Assembly: GCF_017562075.2 (NCBI RefSeq)
Contig: NC_054083.1
Location: 18,778,928-18,842,927 of the forward strand
From: Anopheles merus
Taxonomy: Eukaryota > Arthropoda > Insecta > Diptera > Culicidae
Reading direction: 5' to 3'
Length of the DNA: 64,000 bases
The notes under the pieces are model-generated. The model saw nothing but the letters and a program-made list of their open reading frames with translations, was not told where the DNA came from and did not search any database. Both the position numbers and the translations under genes were made by a program. Positions within the stretch are counted from its first letter, which is position 1; each line of letters opens with the position of its first letter. Of the stretch, positions 12,201 to 23,000 are shown one piece after another.

Positions 12201-15200
12201 GGCACGCTTTTTGGACAGACTCCTTGAAAATTATATATTGGATTTGTCCAACAAGGGTGCTATAGAGTCCAATTCCCATTATATTAAGTTCATTTCACTT
12301 ATGAAAGAGTCAATAAAGTCAATAAATTCCCATTACATTAAGTTAATTTCACGCATGAAAGAGTCAATAAAGTGTCCCATAGCTATGAGAACAATGCATT
12401 ATAAGTAATAAGGTACGCACGGAACAAGTAATTAATAACGTATATAAATTAATCAATTGAAAGATGAATTCGAAAATTCTTTTGAAACATTTATGAAATA
12501 TATGTACTTCGAAATGTGTTGAATCAAATATTTCTTAGGCTACAAACAAAACAAAGCAGATAATAGATCATGTGGGAGGTATCAGTAGTTTCTTTTGAAA
12601 ATAGCCATCCTGAACCATCCTGTATGCTTTATCAATGTAGAAGTAAACGCAAAGGCTAGTTCCTTCTAGTTTGCTTGTAATTTATTAGCATAAAATTATT
12701 TGTATCGCATTTATTACAACAGTTCCTATTTCATTTTTTATTGTTATAGAAATCGAAGCGATTGAAGCATGCCGTTGGTTACGTGCCGCCGGCTTTCCAC
12801 AGTACGCCCAAATGTACGAAGGTAAGCTTTAGCCTGCATCGACCATATTTTTTCCACGGTTGCTTATCACCCTTCATTTCGATTGCCACAGATCACCAGT
12901 TTCCCATCATCGTGGAGGACGTGGCGAAAGATCACCCATTCCTGGAGCCCGACCCACTGCAGTCCCTGTTCCGTCGACTGCACACACTCAACCGTTGCGC
13001 AAACATGCATCTCGATGCGCATCAGCATACACCAAAACCTTCGGTAAGACACACGGACGCCATCGAGCGCAATATGGTTTGCGTATGATCTCACACCCAT
13101 GTGGTTTCCTCTCTCTTTCTCTGTCTATCTTTTCGTGCTACAGCAACGCGACGACTCGGACGATGACAGCTGTGCGCTCAGCGAAGCCTGGACATTCCAA
13201 CACAACAGCCGACGCTGGTCGCGTGTAGACGATGCGATCGGTTTGGTCAGTGTGATAAACAACAAGCAGCAGCAGCAGCAGCGAAACTCTCACAAAGATG
13301 GCAAGGGGAGCGGCAGCGATCATGCTGCTGGATCGCAACGGCGCCACCATAACAATAACAACACGCTGCTGCGTGCGGAAGACCACGAGAAGCTGTGGCT
13401 CGAGTCGGGCGGCAAAATAACGATCGGCGTACCATCGGACACGGACTCGCAGGATGACTGCGGCACGAACGGCAGCGGTGTGCATCTGCGCCGCACCGGA
13501 AGCGAACGGCTGAAGGACGGCGCGAAGGCAATCCTGCGCCGGGTGGAGTCGATCAAATCGAGGCGCAGGAAAAAACAGAATCGCGACGGACTGATCATAC
13601 TGGCGCCGCCGGCGGCACACTCGAGCGCTCACCTGTCCCCGCACCATCGTCCGGCCGGTGGCGACGGCACCGACGGGTACGGTGGGTCCGGGTTTGACAT
13701 CATGTCCTACTCCAATCCTACCTCACCGCGTCCATCCGCCGAGCTGCTCGCCTTCGACGATGCGCTCGATGCGGCCGGCAACCGGCGGAAGGATCTGTTC
13801 GGGAACGATCTGCTCGGGCGCCGGAACCTGCTTCTGTCGCCTAACGTTAGCACGCCCGCCCCTGCTTGGTCGCCGCTGCACGGTGCCGACGGGAAGCGGT
13901 ACACCGACCGATCGTCCCCGGGCGGCACGCTACCCTTCCGGCAACAGGTGCAGCTGCAGCAGGAGACTCGATCCGGCGACGATTCTTCCTCAATATGCAG
14001 CGAAGACAGTGGCGGCGGCGGCGGTGGACCTGACCTGAACCTGCAAACCGGTCGGTCGGACAAGATGGCGTCGCGGAAGTATCCGCGTGCAAAGAAAGCA
14101 TTACGCAGCAAGGTAATTAGCAGCACGGTCGCAGACGATCAGTCCGGCAGTGGAGCGCTTTCCGACTCCGAGTGTCATGCCAAGCAGCGGCGGTCTAAAA
14201 TTAAGATAGAGCTTGATTGCGACTTACCGGGGATGAACGATGGCGTTTCTACGACCACAGGGGATGGTAAAGGAGCCGGTAGAGGAGCAGGCAACAACAC
14301 GCTGACCGCACCGGATACAGCGCCTTCAAAACTGCACCGCGGAGGCTCGCTAAACCTTGGCAAAGCTTCGAAGCGCTATCGGGACGCATTCAGCAATCGG
14401 TCCGTGCGGCACAGCTCTAAAACGGCAGACGACGGTGGAGAAGGTCGCTCGTCAAGCAAACGATCAACCGTAGCTCGTTGGCACAGCTTCCAGCAGCCGA
14501 AGGTATCGCCGATTGACTTGCAGCAGCAACAGCAACAACAACAGTCCGATCAGCTGGGCTTGAAAGATGATCGCAAGCATGCGCTACAGCGTGGCACGAC
14601 CATAGCGCAACTAGTCAGCAGTACCACAAACAGCAGCAACGCTATGACAGTCACCTCCTGTGGCGCCATCACGACCACCGTCAGCACTATCGTCACTTCC
14701 ACAACGGGCAAAGCGCACACTCTGTTGGGGCTAACTGTGGAAGGTACTCAAGGTGGCTCCACCGGCGCAGCAATGGGTCGTGGATTAGATGGTAGCGCGA
14801 CGTCCGGTGCTGGACTGCGCATGTCGGAGATGTCGTGCGGGCAGCTCCTGGTCGTACGGAAGCTCGGTCTGGCCAACCTGACCGGCTACATGGAGCGGTA
14901 CTGTCCCACGCACCGGTCCGGCTGGAACTGGGATTTGCCAAAGTTTATCAAGCGCATCAAAACGCCCGACTACAAAGATCGCAAGGTGTTCGGGATGCCC
15001 CTGGTGCTGAATCTGCAAAAGTACGGCAGCACCGTACCGCACACGATACGGCTAGCGTTCGGGTGGCTGGAGAAGAATGCGCTCGACCAGGTGGGACTGT
15101 TCCGGAAGCCGGGTGTCAAGTCGCGCATCGCCAAGCTAAAGTCGGTCATTGAGGCGAGCAACGATGTGGGCTGGCGCAGCGAGATGTTTGACGAGTACCA

Positions 15201-17337
15201 TGCGTACGATGTGGCGGACCTGGTGAAGCAGTACTTTCGCGAGCTGCCCGATCCGCTGCTGACGGCAAAGCTTTCCGAAACGTTCATCGCTATATTCCAA
15301 TGTAAGTGTTAAGGGTGCATGTGTGTGTGATATATCTTCCAAGATTCAAGATTCAAGATTATGATTAAAATTCAAGATTCAAGATTCAAGATTATGATTA
15401 AAATTCAAGATTCAAGGCTCAAGATTCAAGGCTCAAGATTCAAGATTCAAGATTCAAGGTTCAAGATTCAAGATTCAAGATTCAAGATTCAAGTATCAAA
15501 AATCAAGATTCAGATTGGAGATTCAAGCTTGAGATTCAAATTCGAGGTTCGAGAATCAAGATTTAGATCCAAATTCAAGATAAAAATTATTATTTAGGCC
15601 AAGTGCCAAGATTTAGATTCTAGATTAAGATTCGATGCTCGAAAATTCAAGATTAAAATTATTATTTAGGCCAAGCGCCAAGATTTAGATTCTAGATTAA
15701 GATTCGATGCTCGAAAATTCAAGATCAGGATGCACATTTTCAGAATCACGAATAAAACTCCAGATTTCTGATTCAAGGATAGTAATATATGATCCAGAGT
15801 TAAGATTTAAGACCCAAGCTTCCAGATTTCAAATTCAAGATACAAGATATAAGTGTCAAGATCCAGGTTTCAAAATTCATTACTAAAGAAGATACACATT
15901 AATATGTAGTTGGTCAACGCTTTTTTCTAACATTTCATTAAACTTTTTTTTTTATTTAGACCTACCCAACGAAGTACGAGCAGAAGCGGTCCAGTCGGCA
16001 ATTCTGCTGCTCCCGGACGAACATCGCGAGGTGCTGCATCTACTGCTAACATTCCTGGAAAAGGTGGTACAAAACTCGAGCCTAAATCAAATGACCGCTA
16101 ACAACCTGTCCGTCTGCTTCGCACCTTCGCTCTTCTATCTGCTGTCCGGTAATAGGTAAGTCTATCTTTGTGTGTGTGCCGATGTACCGCTGTAAACATG
16201 TTCTTACTTATTATGCATCCCCACTCTCACCTCACAGATACACTGCGGCGTCGCCGCGCAGAAAGAAAACCGGTGCCGGTTCCGGTACGCCCGACGAGAA
16301 GGAACTGTCCGAGGCAAAAGCATCACACGAGTGTCTAGCGTACATGGTGGAACACTTTCAAACGCTCTGGACAATTAGCAGCGATCAGATGCGACGCTGC
16401 AACTTCAACTACATGGACGAATCGAAACCGGTACCGCTGGCGTCGCTCGGTACGGAAATGCACGTACAGAACTGGCGCGGCTACCTGTCCGAGTCGATCA
16501 ACGAGTGTCTCCGGGAGGGACGCGAACGGTAAGATAAAAAAAAATGAGTTTTTTTAAATGCTTGTGATCCGATCATCTTACTTTTTTTTCTATTTCCGTT
16601 CTTTCCAAAAGCCCCCGCGGTTGGGTGTCGCTCAGCTCGTCCGATCCGTCGGTGACCGCGTTCTTCAAGAAGGTGGGCGACGGACACCCGCTCCGCCTGT
16701 GGAAGTGCGTGACGGAGGTGGAAGCACCGCCGATGGAAGTGATACAGCACATCGTTAACGAACGACCGCTCTGGGACGCGTATCTGCTAAAGTGGCGCAC
16801 GATCGAGCAGCTGGACCAGGACACCGACGTCTTCCAGTATGCGTGCGGCCAACCCGTCACGGAGTACTGTGTCGTTAGGTACGTTCTTTCACGCCTGCAC
16901 ACGCTTGGATCGGGAAACTGTGTTTAATCAAAATGATGCATTTCTCTCAACTTCTCTCGGCTAGGCAATGGAAAAATGATCTTCCCCGTGGGGCCTGCGT
17001 GATAGTGGAGGTGTCGATATCGCACGAAAATGCCACCACGCTGCTAGGGGGAGTGAACGGTGTTGTGCTGGCCTCGCGGTACCTAATCGAACCCTGCGGC
17101 AGTGGCAAGTGCAAGCTAATGCATCTATCGCGCGTAGACATGAAGTAAGATTGCTTTCGAGCCAAGTTTTTAACCCCTTGCCACTGATCATAAGCGTGTC
17201 TTTCCTTCTTTACACTTTACAGAGGCCGTACGCCCGACTGGTACAACAAAAACTACGGACACATTTGTCAGCAATATCTTTCGAAGATCAAAAAGTTCTT
17301 TGAACACTGCACCGAGGGACCTGAAACGAAAGTATAA
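278..17337 (+). CDS. cv-c: RhoGAP with SAM, RhoGAP and START domains (DLC family, crossveinless-c orthologue)
   Basis: The exons are 278-400, 601-1563, 1665-1710, 12750-12821, 12892-13043, 13144-15301, 15960-16155, 16238-16528, 16612-16878, 16965-17144 and 17223-17337 (TAA). All have GT-AG borders and consistent phases, giving 1520 codons from the first visible exon. That exon follows a splice acceptor, so the gene probably starts left of the window; ATG 294 is the first possible start inside it. Domains: a Ser/Gln/His-rich N-terminus; SAM at about residues 379-445 (EACRWLRAAGFPQYAQMYE); a long disordered Ser/Arg-rich linker with a polyQ run; RhoGAP at about 1068-1240 with the arginine finger in GLFRKPG (R1106); START at about 1300-1510. 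SAM-RhoGAP-START is the DLC1/StarD13 layout. These proteins switch off Rho-family GTPases near adhesions and junctions, and Drosophila cv-c acts in epithelial morphogenesis. The domain call is firm; the exact N-terminus is not. Confidence 0.95.
1711..5162. other. Left part of the large cv-c intron
   Basis: This is AT-rich noncoding sequence without a supported ORF. About 3070-3421 is rich in GATTCATGAATC-like units and ends in CACAACACTA, whose reverse complement TAGTGTTGTG resembles a hAT-type terminus. The left end of that element is not clear. The rest holds nothing I can name. Confidence 0.5.
5163..5168 (+). promoter_or_regulatory. Candidate initiator for the short cv-c isoform
   Basis: TCAGTT matches the arthropod initiator exactly and is followed 3 bp later by a second TCAGT. 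It sits about 555 bp before ATG 5721 in a GC-rich stretch (about 4870-5720) unlike the AT-rich intron on its left. There is no convincing DPE at +28 and no TATA box at -30, so this is only a candidate. Confidence 0.25.
5721..5847 (+). CDS. cv-c: Alternative first coding exon of cv-c (short isoform)
   Basis: An ATG opens 42 codons (MHRRMSSIREYKFFRSFSAK..., a basic, amphipathic stretch) that end in a GTAATA donor in phase 1. The SAM exon at 12750 begins with the two bases needed to complete a Glu codon, so this exon splices in frame and skips 278-1710. The product would be about 1185 aa: SAM, linker, RhoGAP and START without the long N-terminus. Vertebrate DLC genes also use alternative first exons that join just before SAM. 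The upstream 850 bp is GC-rich and promoter-like. Coding capacity and phase are seen directly; use of the exon is inferred. Confidence 0.78.
5848..8989. other. Middle of the large cv-c intron
   Basis: It has a GA-repeat tract at about 6381-6417 and a G-rich run near 7176-7200. The remainder is unremarkable AT-rich sequence. The small ORFs show no protein-like composition. Confidence 0.45.
8990..9085 (+). other. 31-codon upstream ORF in frame with the repeat ORF
   Basis: ATG 8990 opens 31 codons that end at TAG 9083. The main frame resumes directly after this stop and runs to 11356 without another. It could be an ordinary uORF of the 5'UTR or an N-terminal extension reached by readthrough. 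A TCAGTG initiator-like hexamer lies inside it at 9052. Confidence 0.3.
9101..11356 (+). CDS. Long repeat-containing ORF in the cv-c intron: alternative cv-c first exon or nested gene
   Basis: The frame is open from 9086 to the TAA at 11354-11356. The first ATG is at 9224 (710 codons); 9101 is a GTG. I do not recognise the protein. It contains three A/B pairs of about 20 residues each: A at 9602, 10053 and 10513 (core (Y/F)xRxFSEA) and B at 9709, 10162 and 10615 (core (Y/F)F(E/N)(E/D)S...T(F/L)RR(D/E)FSE). It also has three PGTP(V/I)xSR motifs near 9369, 10275 and 10883, two short charged coiled-coil-like stretches (about 9934-10005 and 10390-10450) and a Lys-rich patch. Two ends are possible. 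A GTAGGA donor at 11061, in the phase required by the cv-c SAM exon, would give a third cv-c N-terminus (612 codons from ATG 9224). Alternatively the ORF ends at 11356, with AATAAA at 11554 and 11580. It lies in the same orientation inside the 11-kb cv-c intron. Coding status is well supported by the conserved internal repeats; its assignment to cv-c is inference. Confidence 0.72.
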   Translation: MSCDLPPKKAILSVSCPSDYTAGIRTDFERVPIADIELADRMEQYASKKYPIAAKSRKSKLNFLAGVQSHYEKKQKDSSGTKEPKLNLSVPGTPVCSRYLRRLSQGLASDHDDQKPSNNGPMENELIISSLVLDKFLKDMQTLSVDGADSAPSQEGAKQGAIHDTTEEFFSKSEERKAYHRTFSEAVGVVGASPVIEKNPVVKKYFEESASQRTFRRDFSEAYGELIEPEPIVASEKSSKKKKTKKASSKSAKSGENRPPKLISDSSDDERSEEDRSEFLQELEQLKQSKQRLEEKLHAYQAKTVPDAPVAAEAKSPQQFFEESEQARTYQRTFSQAVQTFPGGAREPRDPAVVQYFNESASRQTFRREFSEVYNEYEPPAPVEHPNFKPTVPGTPISSRHLHKLKKGAEPATGSAEQQPSLPPASGHSASLAEQLEAFNKELDNLRQNKPSVTATTTTTASSTVDSFCVDSYLDSSSEKKTYARSFSEAARPFVQSDVKSPTVRTFFEDSSRKGTLRRDFSEAYQEVEVVAPASPPPKARTAPPAADVTATTKPTDASYDLDQDNRPILCPAGDDNPSNERHPPVGARGGPITIPGTPISSRKLAAFRRSTSVEPAGSQAAEAAVAKTPEATLGGGGGIPALARVPLTPQLDGRKKFSTEKFFATKFFKRARSFSGTQSGGHRDDNEPTGRRANRHAAVGDAGEEEQEPHQRDDGRRRIEPEGGREAGVAASQVVELDREFWKRFGAQKD
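11554..11585 (+). terminator. Two AATAAA polyadenylation signals after the repeat ORF
   Basis: AATAAA occurs at 11554-11559 and 11580-11585, about 200 bp after the TAA at 11356, with AT-rich sequence downstream. This would serve a transcript that ends inside the cv-c intron. Use is inferred, and AATAAA is common in such AT-rich DNA. Confidence 0.4.
12114..12396. mobile_element. MITE, family 1, copy 1 (terminal inverted repeat GGGGTTCTCATAG)
   Basis: The left end CAGGGGTTCTCATAGTTGTC and the right end CCCATAGCTATGAGAAC are inverted relative to each other. The interior is shared with the copy at 38409-38626 (GACTCTTTC, TATTGGAAGT, AACAAGGGTGCTATA, GAGTCAATAAAGTGTCCCA). This copy has an internal duplication of the ATTCCCATTA...GAGTCAATAAAGT segment. 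No transposase is encoded, and no clean target duplication is visible. Confidence 0.6.
15330..15880. repeat. GATTCAA minisatellite plus a 72-bp tandem duplication in a cv-c intron
   Basis: About 15340-15560 is an imperfect array of ATTCAAG units. It runs into two nearly identical 72-bp units at 15583-15654 and 15655-15726, then decays. It fills most of the 658-bp intron that interrupts the RhoGAP domain and leaves both splice sites intact. Confidence 0.8.
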
Positions 17338-18182
17338 TAGCATCATCACAAAACGGAGTTGGAGCTCAGTGTTCACAGACACACACATACTGTCTAAACC
17401 CTCCACGCCCTCCACCCGAGACCCGAGATATTATATCTTTAATGCGATTTGTACGAGGGGTTGTTAGAAAGACACTAGAAAGATACACATACGCGTCACA
17501 CTCATACAAAGAAGACAGTCTGACACAGACAGGGAGAAAGTGTAATCTCATACAGGAAACAAAGATACACAATATTTATATCTTTGCTGTACCATTTTTG
17601 CATGTAAAAACAACACAGAGGTATGTGGTGTGATGGATTGATGGAAAACCTTTTAACCCTTTTTGCTATAAATCCAGCCAAACACACACACACGCAGACA
17701 CAAAAAGACCGCACAAACAATATTAAAACACGCCCCGAGGAAACGTGAAACATATACAAGAAGATGCGCACGAGTGAAAGAACCAACCAGTTGATTGTCC
17801 TAAAACATTCCAGAACATTTCATTACCAAGTGCCTAATGTAACCAACTCACAAAACAAAACAAAACAAAACAAGAAAGGAACAAACTAATAATATTAAAT
17901 GTTTGGTAGTTGACGGTAGAAAAGGGAAAAACAAACGTTAGTTAAAGAAAAACACAGACGGAAAAGGCAAACAATTAAAGACACGAAAGAAGCGACACAA
18001 ACTCTTGTGTTGAAAGCAAAAGGGGAGAAAACAAAACAATTGTTATCGAAGCACAACGTTTTTTTTTTTTTTGCTTCTTCTGCGCTCTTTGATAAGCGTC
18101 TGGTGAAACTTTTGCGCAATCCTTTCGCGCCCTACCAATGACACCCTGCACTGCAGCCTCCCCGCCTTTCGTACAGCAGTCA

Positions 18183-18220
18183 GCAGAGAGAGAGAGAGAG
18201 AGAAAGAGAGAAAGATGGAA
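18183..18220. repeat. GA microsatellite in the cv-c 3'UTR
   Basis: An AGAGAG run with a few AAAG interruptions. Confidence 0.7.
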
Positions 18221-19147
18221 GGATATATAAATCTTTTTTTTTGTATATCGTTTATAGCAGCACACACACATACATACATACATACACACGCAACAACTAA
18301 AACTAGTCCAAACACAAAACTTAACCAATATTTAGCAAAGCCTGTTTTTGTTTGTTTTTATTAATAATATACGAAAAAGATATGTTTTTAATGGTAATTA
18401 TCTTCTGTACATTGCAACCCTCCAATATCTCCCTCACACATTCTACCACCAGCTGAAGAAGAAAAAACGACATATGTGTAAAAAGCAAGGCGAGTTCCAG
18501 CAAGAGTTTATCTTCATGTTTTTGTACCATTATTAAGAGCATTATTGTGTAGATAGTATTATCATAAGTTACTGTTAAGTTGTTTTTTTTTGTCCACTTA
18601 CAATGTAAAGTACACGTACAAGACGGCGCATGTGTTGTTAACAATACAGTAAAAAGGAGCAATCTATCACATTTATTTAGTGTTGCGTGTTGAAGCGTAC
18701 CAGAAAGGGCGCAATGGATGATAGAGAACGAGGAAAAAGATTACCAAACACTCCAAAAACAAAGCATAAAAAACGACAAAAACCGAAATACAAACACAAA
18801 CATCCTTACCCGGGACCAACCAAACTGTAATACAGAGAAGAGCAACAGAAGAAGGTGAACTAAACGTCGATTGGGTTGAGAAAGATTTGCTTTAGAAAAG
18901 AACTATTTCGGACCCTAAGTAACCCGCTGTTCCCGCGTTGTTGTCCCGCGCTGTCTTTTATCTGGTTGTTGTATTGATGGAACAAAATGAGACAAATATT
19001 TAAAATGCTATCAAACAAACAAAAAACCCTAATAATAAAAACGATAAAAAAACGGTCAGTTAAAAAGCGAACAAGACACAGGACGGTGAGGCGAACGTGA
19101 AAAAGGATTCGGCAATTATTGTTCAACAAAACAAACACAGCAGCAGT

Positions 19148-19149
<2 letters not shown>

Positions 19150-19222
<73 letters not shown>

Positions 19223-19228
19223 AGGGAG
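19150..19228. repeat. (AG)n microsatellite between cv-c and NK7.1
   Basis: About 30 uninterrupted AG units are followed by GGGAGA units. It lies just before the presumed cv-c polyadenylation signal. Confidence 0.9.
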
Positions 19229-19450
19229 TAGAGTAAAGCGGTAAAACGTATTTCAAATGGTGCATTATTATATAAAACATCATCGCTCTAACCTCTGGTT
19301 AGTGGTTAGAAGTCAGTTAAATAAAAGAAATGAAAAAATGAAATATTATTCAAAGCAAAACAAAAGCATGGGGCTGACCAGCATGGAGGAAATGTGTTTA
19401 TCCGTGTGGAAATAATGCAAACAACAAACGTGGTTTAAATGTGTTTTGTT

Positions 19451-20092
19451 TTTATTTCTCTCTTCACGTTGTTTGGATTAGTTCCGATCGACAAGCAGTC
19501 TAAATTCATCATCTTCTTCTTCTTCGTTTTGTTTTACCTTAATTGCATACACTTTCTACTTTGGTCTTAATATAAAATTCGTATCATTTTTCTGCCTTCT
19601 CTATTTTTTTGCCGAATTCAATTGTTTTTAATTCCTTTTTCTTTCCTACTGGTTTGTGTGTTTTGTGTGTGCACGCGCCTGCACAAGCGAGTGTAGCGTT
19701 TGTTTCTAACCTACATCTAATGCATTTTTTCGTTCACGAAAATAAAGTTCAAGAAAGCACACACTCTGGTGCGTGCGCCAACACAACGCTTTGTGCGTGC
19801 ATTATTTCCTCCTACTTTCCTGCAGTCTGCTGCAGGTGTGTGTGTGTGTGGGTTGAGGGCAAAAAACGCACGCCAAGAAGCATCCCAATTACCGTTTCCG
19901 TCCCACACAAATGGCACACAAGGAAAACTAACATACTTCGGCGGCAGAGCGGGCCAAACTGGGATACATGCAGGCAGCAGCGGGAGAAGGAGCCCGCCCA
20001 AAAGAGGGAAGTTAACGGATGCGCGCACGCGGTGCACACGGTTTCCTGCCGCGTTTGCGCCGGCTGGTCGTGGCCGGCTGTTTGCTGCGACA
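19451..20092 (-). other. NK7.1: Probable 3'UTR of NK7.1
   Basis: The plus-strand TTTATT at 19451-19456 is AATAAA on the gene strand, about 640 bp after the stop. It faces the cv-c signal at 19320-19325, so the two transcripts end tail to tail. Confidence 0.4.
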
Positions 20093-23000
20093 TCATGCCG
20101 ACTGTGCCATTTGTTGACCGGGATGTTCGACGGTTGTGGTGGCGGCGGCGGCGCTATTGCTTCGGCTGCTCGACATCGCGGTGCCGCTACTGCTCGACGA
20201 CGCGCTTCGTCGGTCGCTGGTCTCCACCGATAGATGTCGCTCTGGGTGCTGTTTGCCTTTTCTTACAGCGGTACTGGCTTTGGCGTACGCACGTGATTTG
20301 CCCAGCTGCGAAGCGGCCGGTGCCGGTGGTGGTGGCGGTGGTCGTCCACTTTCTAGCTCGTTCACCCAGGCCGGCCCATGTGCCGGGAGCTCCGTGGCGG
20401 ACAGTTTGGAAGCGACGGCAGCATTCGACAGTGGCCGGCCACTGCTGCTGCTGCTGTTGCTGCCGCTGCCGATCCCTTTGGTTGCATCCTTCGGCGAATG
20501 GGGCGACGGGGAGGAGGGGATCGCATGACCGCCGGATGAGGCTGGCAGCTCGCCACTGCCCGCCGTGTCCTGCTTTTTCCACTTGGTGCGTCGGTTTTGA
20601 AACCATATTTTTACCTACGTAAAAAATAAAAAAAAAACGGGGGAAACAAATTAGTCACTCATTATAATAGTGATTGGTTCGGAAGACGGGTGGAAAACAC
20701 AAACACAGGAAGAGGAGTGACGCAGAGGAGTTAAATAATCACCATGGCGACCCACACAAGGATTAGTCGCTTCCTGCAGACAGCCGGCGTGAGGCAAACC
20801 ATCTAGTAGGGGCCACGACGCTCACAACGACCGAATATGCCCCGCACCCATCTCCTGCTCTACTTCGACCCTTTTCCTTTGTGACTCGTGTAGCCCGCGC
20901 CCATGTGTGTGTGGAAAGCCACTAGAGATTAATTATCTCACATTTCGTGGGGTGATTCTTCATCCGAACGAGCAATTCCTCACGCACCGATGACAAACAA
21001 ACACTCACACACACATACACACACATACATGTCGATTTACGTCGAGGCAGGTCGACGGAGCAAATGAAATGGGACAGGGGGTGGAGGGAAAATTTGAGAA
21101 AATATTGTTGTCAAAATCATTTGAATGACACAAATGAGCCTCTCACGTCGACGAAAACGATCATCACCACCGTGTATAGCTTCTGTTCCCTCAGCGGGGA
21201 ACGTTTCGGTTCGGTGTTCAGTCAACTGGGGTTTCTCTGTAGTGTGTACAGTGGCGGCCACCTAAAGTCGGACGCTAGACAGTTCTCTAGACCACTTAGC
21301 GGAACACTTTTTTCACCCATCGATGAGGACACACTTTATCTATAATTCTATATCCATAATTTCATTCCTGATACAGTGAAGTATCTCTAAGATGTAGTCT
21401 ATTCAAGATGGATTGTGTCTTTAAGATGAATATTTTGACGGTCCCGTCATATTCCATACATGTTATGTCTCTTAAAGGTGAAGATCTCTCTAAGGTGAAC
21501 ATTATATAAGGTGCATATGCGATTTGGCAGCCGAAATTCTCCAAGATAAATTTTTGAACGACAGTTCACAAAAATATTGGTCCAAGGATGCCAGCTTTTT
21601 TAGCCGGTTTCATGGAAACTTCATAGCAACAACTTCATTAGCTTTCCTCACCATGAATCTCTCTAAGTTGACGGTCCCTTGAAAATTCACCTTAGAGAGA
21701 TTTCACTGTACTTTAAATGATTTTCTTACTTTTTAATTACGAAAAACAAAAATACGCGCTTTAATATTACTCCAATATTTAAATTGCTTAATCCGGACCG
21801 TTGAGCGCATGACCTAAGTAATTTAATACGCAGATGACCAACCAAACTAGTCGATGTACCTTTCATAACTGATGTCAAATGGTTTAAGACTCATACAGGA
21901 CAATATTGGCATGCTACGTGGTAATTTTGCTATGCAATGAAGACTGTCCGACTTTCAGTGGACCGCATAAATGTCATACCTTTTACCACATTTATGCATG
22001 GTTTTCCAAGATTTTAAAAGACAACGGTCTGATTTTTAGCAGGGACATTGCTGAAGAGTGTCCTCACCGATGGGTGGGAAAGGTTTTCCAATAAGTGGTC
22101 TAGAGCAGGGGTCTCCAAACTTTTCAGTTCGCGGGCCGCATTGCTTCACAATCAACGTTGTTGAAGGCCATTTTGACGCTACCTTTAGAATGAGTGGAAT
22201 TTCAAATCTCGTTTTAATAAGAAAATACTAACAAAATATATCAAATTTCTGCTGCTTTATTTTATTGAATCTTGATTTTCGTCTTTCAGAAGTAAAAAAA
22301 TAATATTGTGATTAATTAGTGAGGAAAGACAGCTATTTAATTAAACCATTATCCAGTCATCGCGGGCCGCATTAAAGGCTCTTGAGGGCCGCAAGCGGCC
22401 CGCGGGCCGTAGTTTGGAGACCCCTGGTCTAGAGAACCGCCACCAGAGAGCCGCAAAGTCAGATAATAGGTGAAAATATGAGCTGTCCGACTTTAGGTGG
22501 CCGCCACTGTATCTGCCCTCCCGCCTGCCCATGGCTTGGATGGATGGATGGATGCTCTCGCACGGGGCCGAGGATGATGGATTGTACTAAAAATAACACA
22601 TTACACTCAAAACTTTTCTTTTTATAACTGTCGCTTTTTATGATTGTTGGAGCAGTTAAACACCATCAACTGGCGAGGGGAATGACACCTCTTCTTCTCT
22701 CACCTCTTCGAGCACTGATTAAAATGAAGAGCCAGTTCACCTCCAAACGAAGGGGAAGGAAAAACACGGACGGAGCCAGGGTTGGTGGTGTCGAATAGAA
22801 AATAAACATCTCATTTTTAATTTTATATCCTGTGCTACCGCCGTTTCGGGGTGCCGTCATATGTCTTCGTCAGCTGGGGACGCCGCCACCGACACACGGT
22901 AAAACGCGTGCAGTTTGGGTGTGTGTGACGAGCTTCGTGCTGTTAAACGAGAGTGGCTTAAGCGTTTCCGCCCGCACAAAGGACCCAACAAGACAGTCCA

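Larger units (their letters stand above)
17338..19345 (+). other. cv-c: Probable 3'UTR of cv-c
   Basis: After the stop there are about 2 kb with no convincing coding sequence, A-rich on this strand, with GA and CA microsatellites (18183-18220, 18259-18290, 19150-19228). AATAAA at 19320-19325 is the last good signal before the oppositely oriented homeobox gene. Earlier AT-rich sites could be used as well. Confidence 0.5.
21249..22509. mobile_element. Tc1/mariner-like nonautonomous element with TA target duplication
   Basis: Both ends carry the same 25-bp inverted repeat beginning CAGTGGCGGCCACCTAAAGT, flanked by TA at 21247-21248 and 22510-22511. A subterminal stretch (21283-21335) is again inverted at 22050-22108, so the inverted repeats originally extended about 100 bp. 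No transposase ORF is present. Two other elements lie inside (21374-21708 and 22106-22426). Confidence 0.85.

Noticed and set aside
19609..20622. 337-codon plus-strand ORF
   Set aside because: It is antisense to the last NK7.1 exon and its 3'UTR, begins upstream in low-complexity sequence and encodes Cys/Arg-rich text with no domain.
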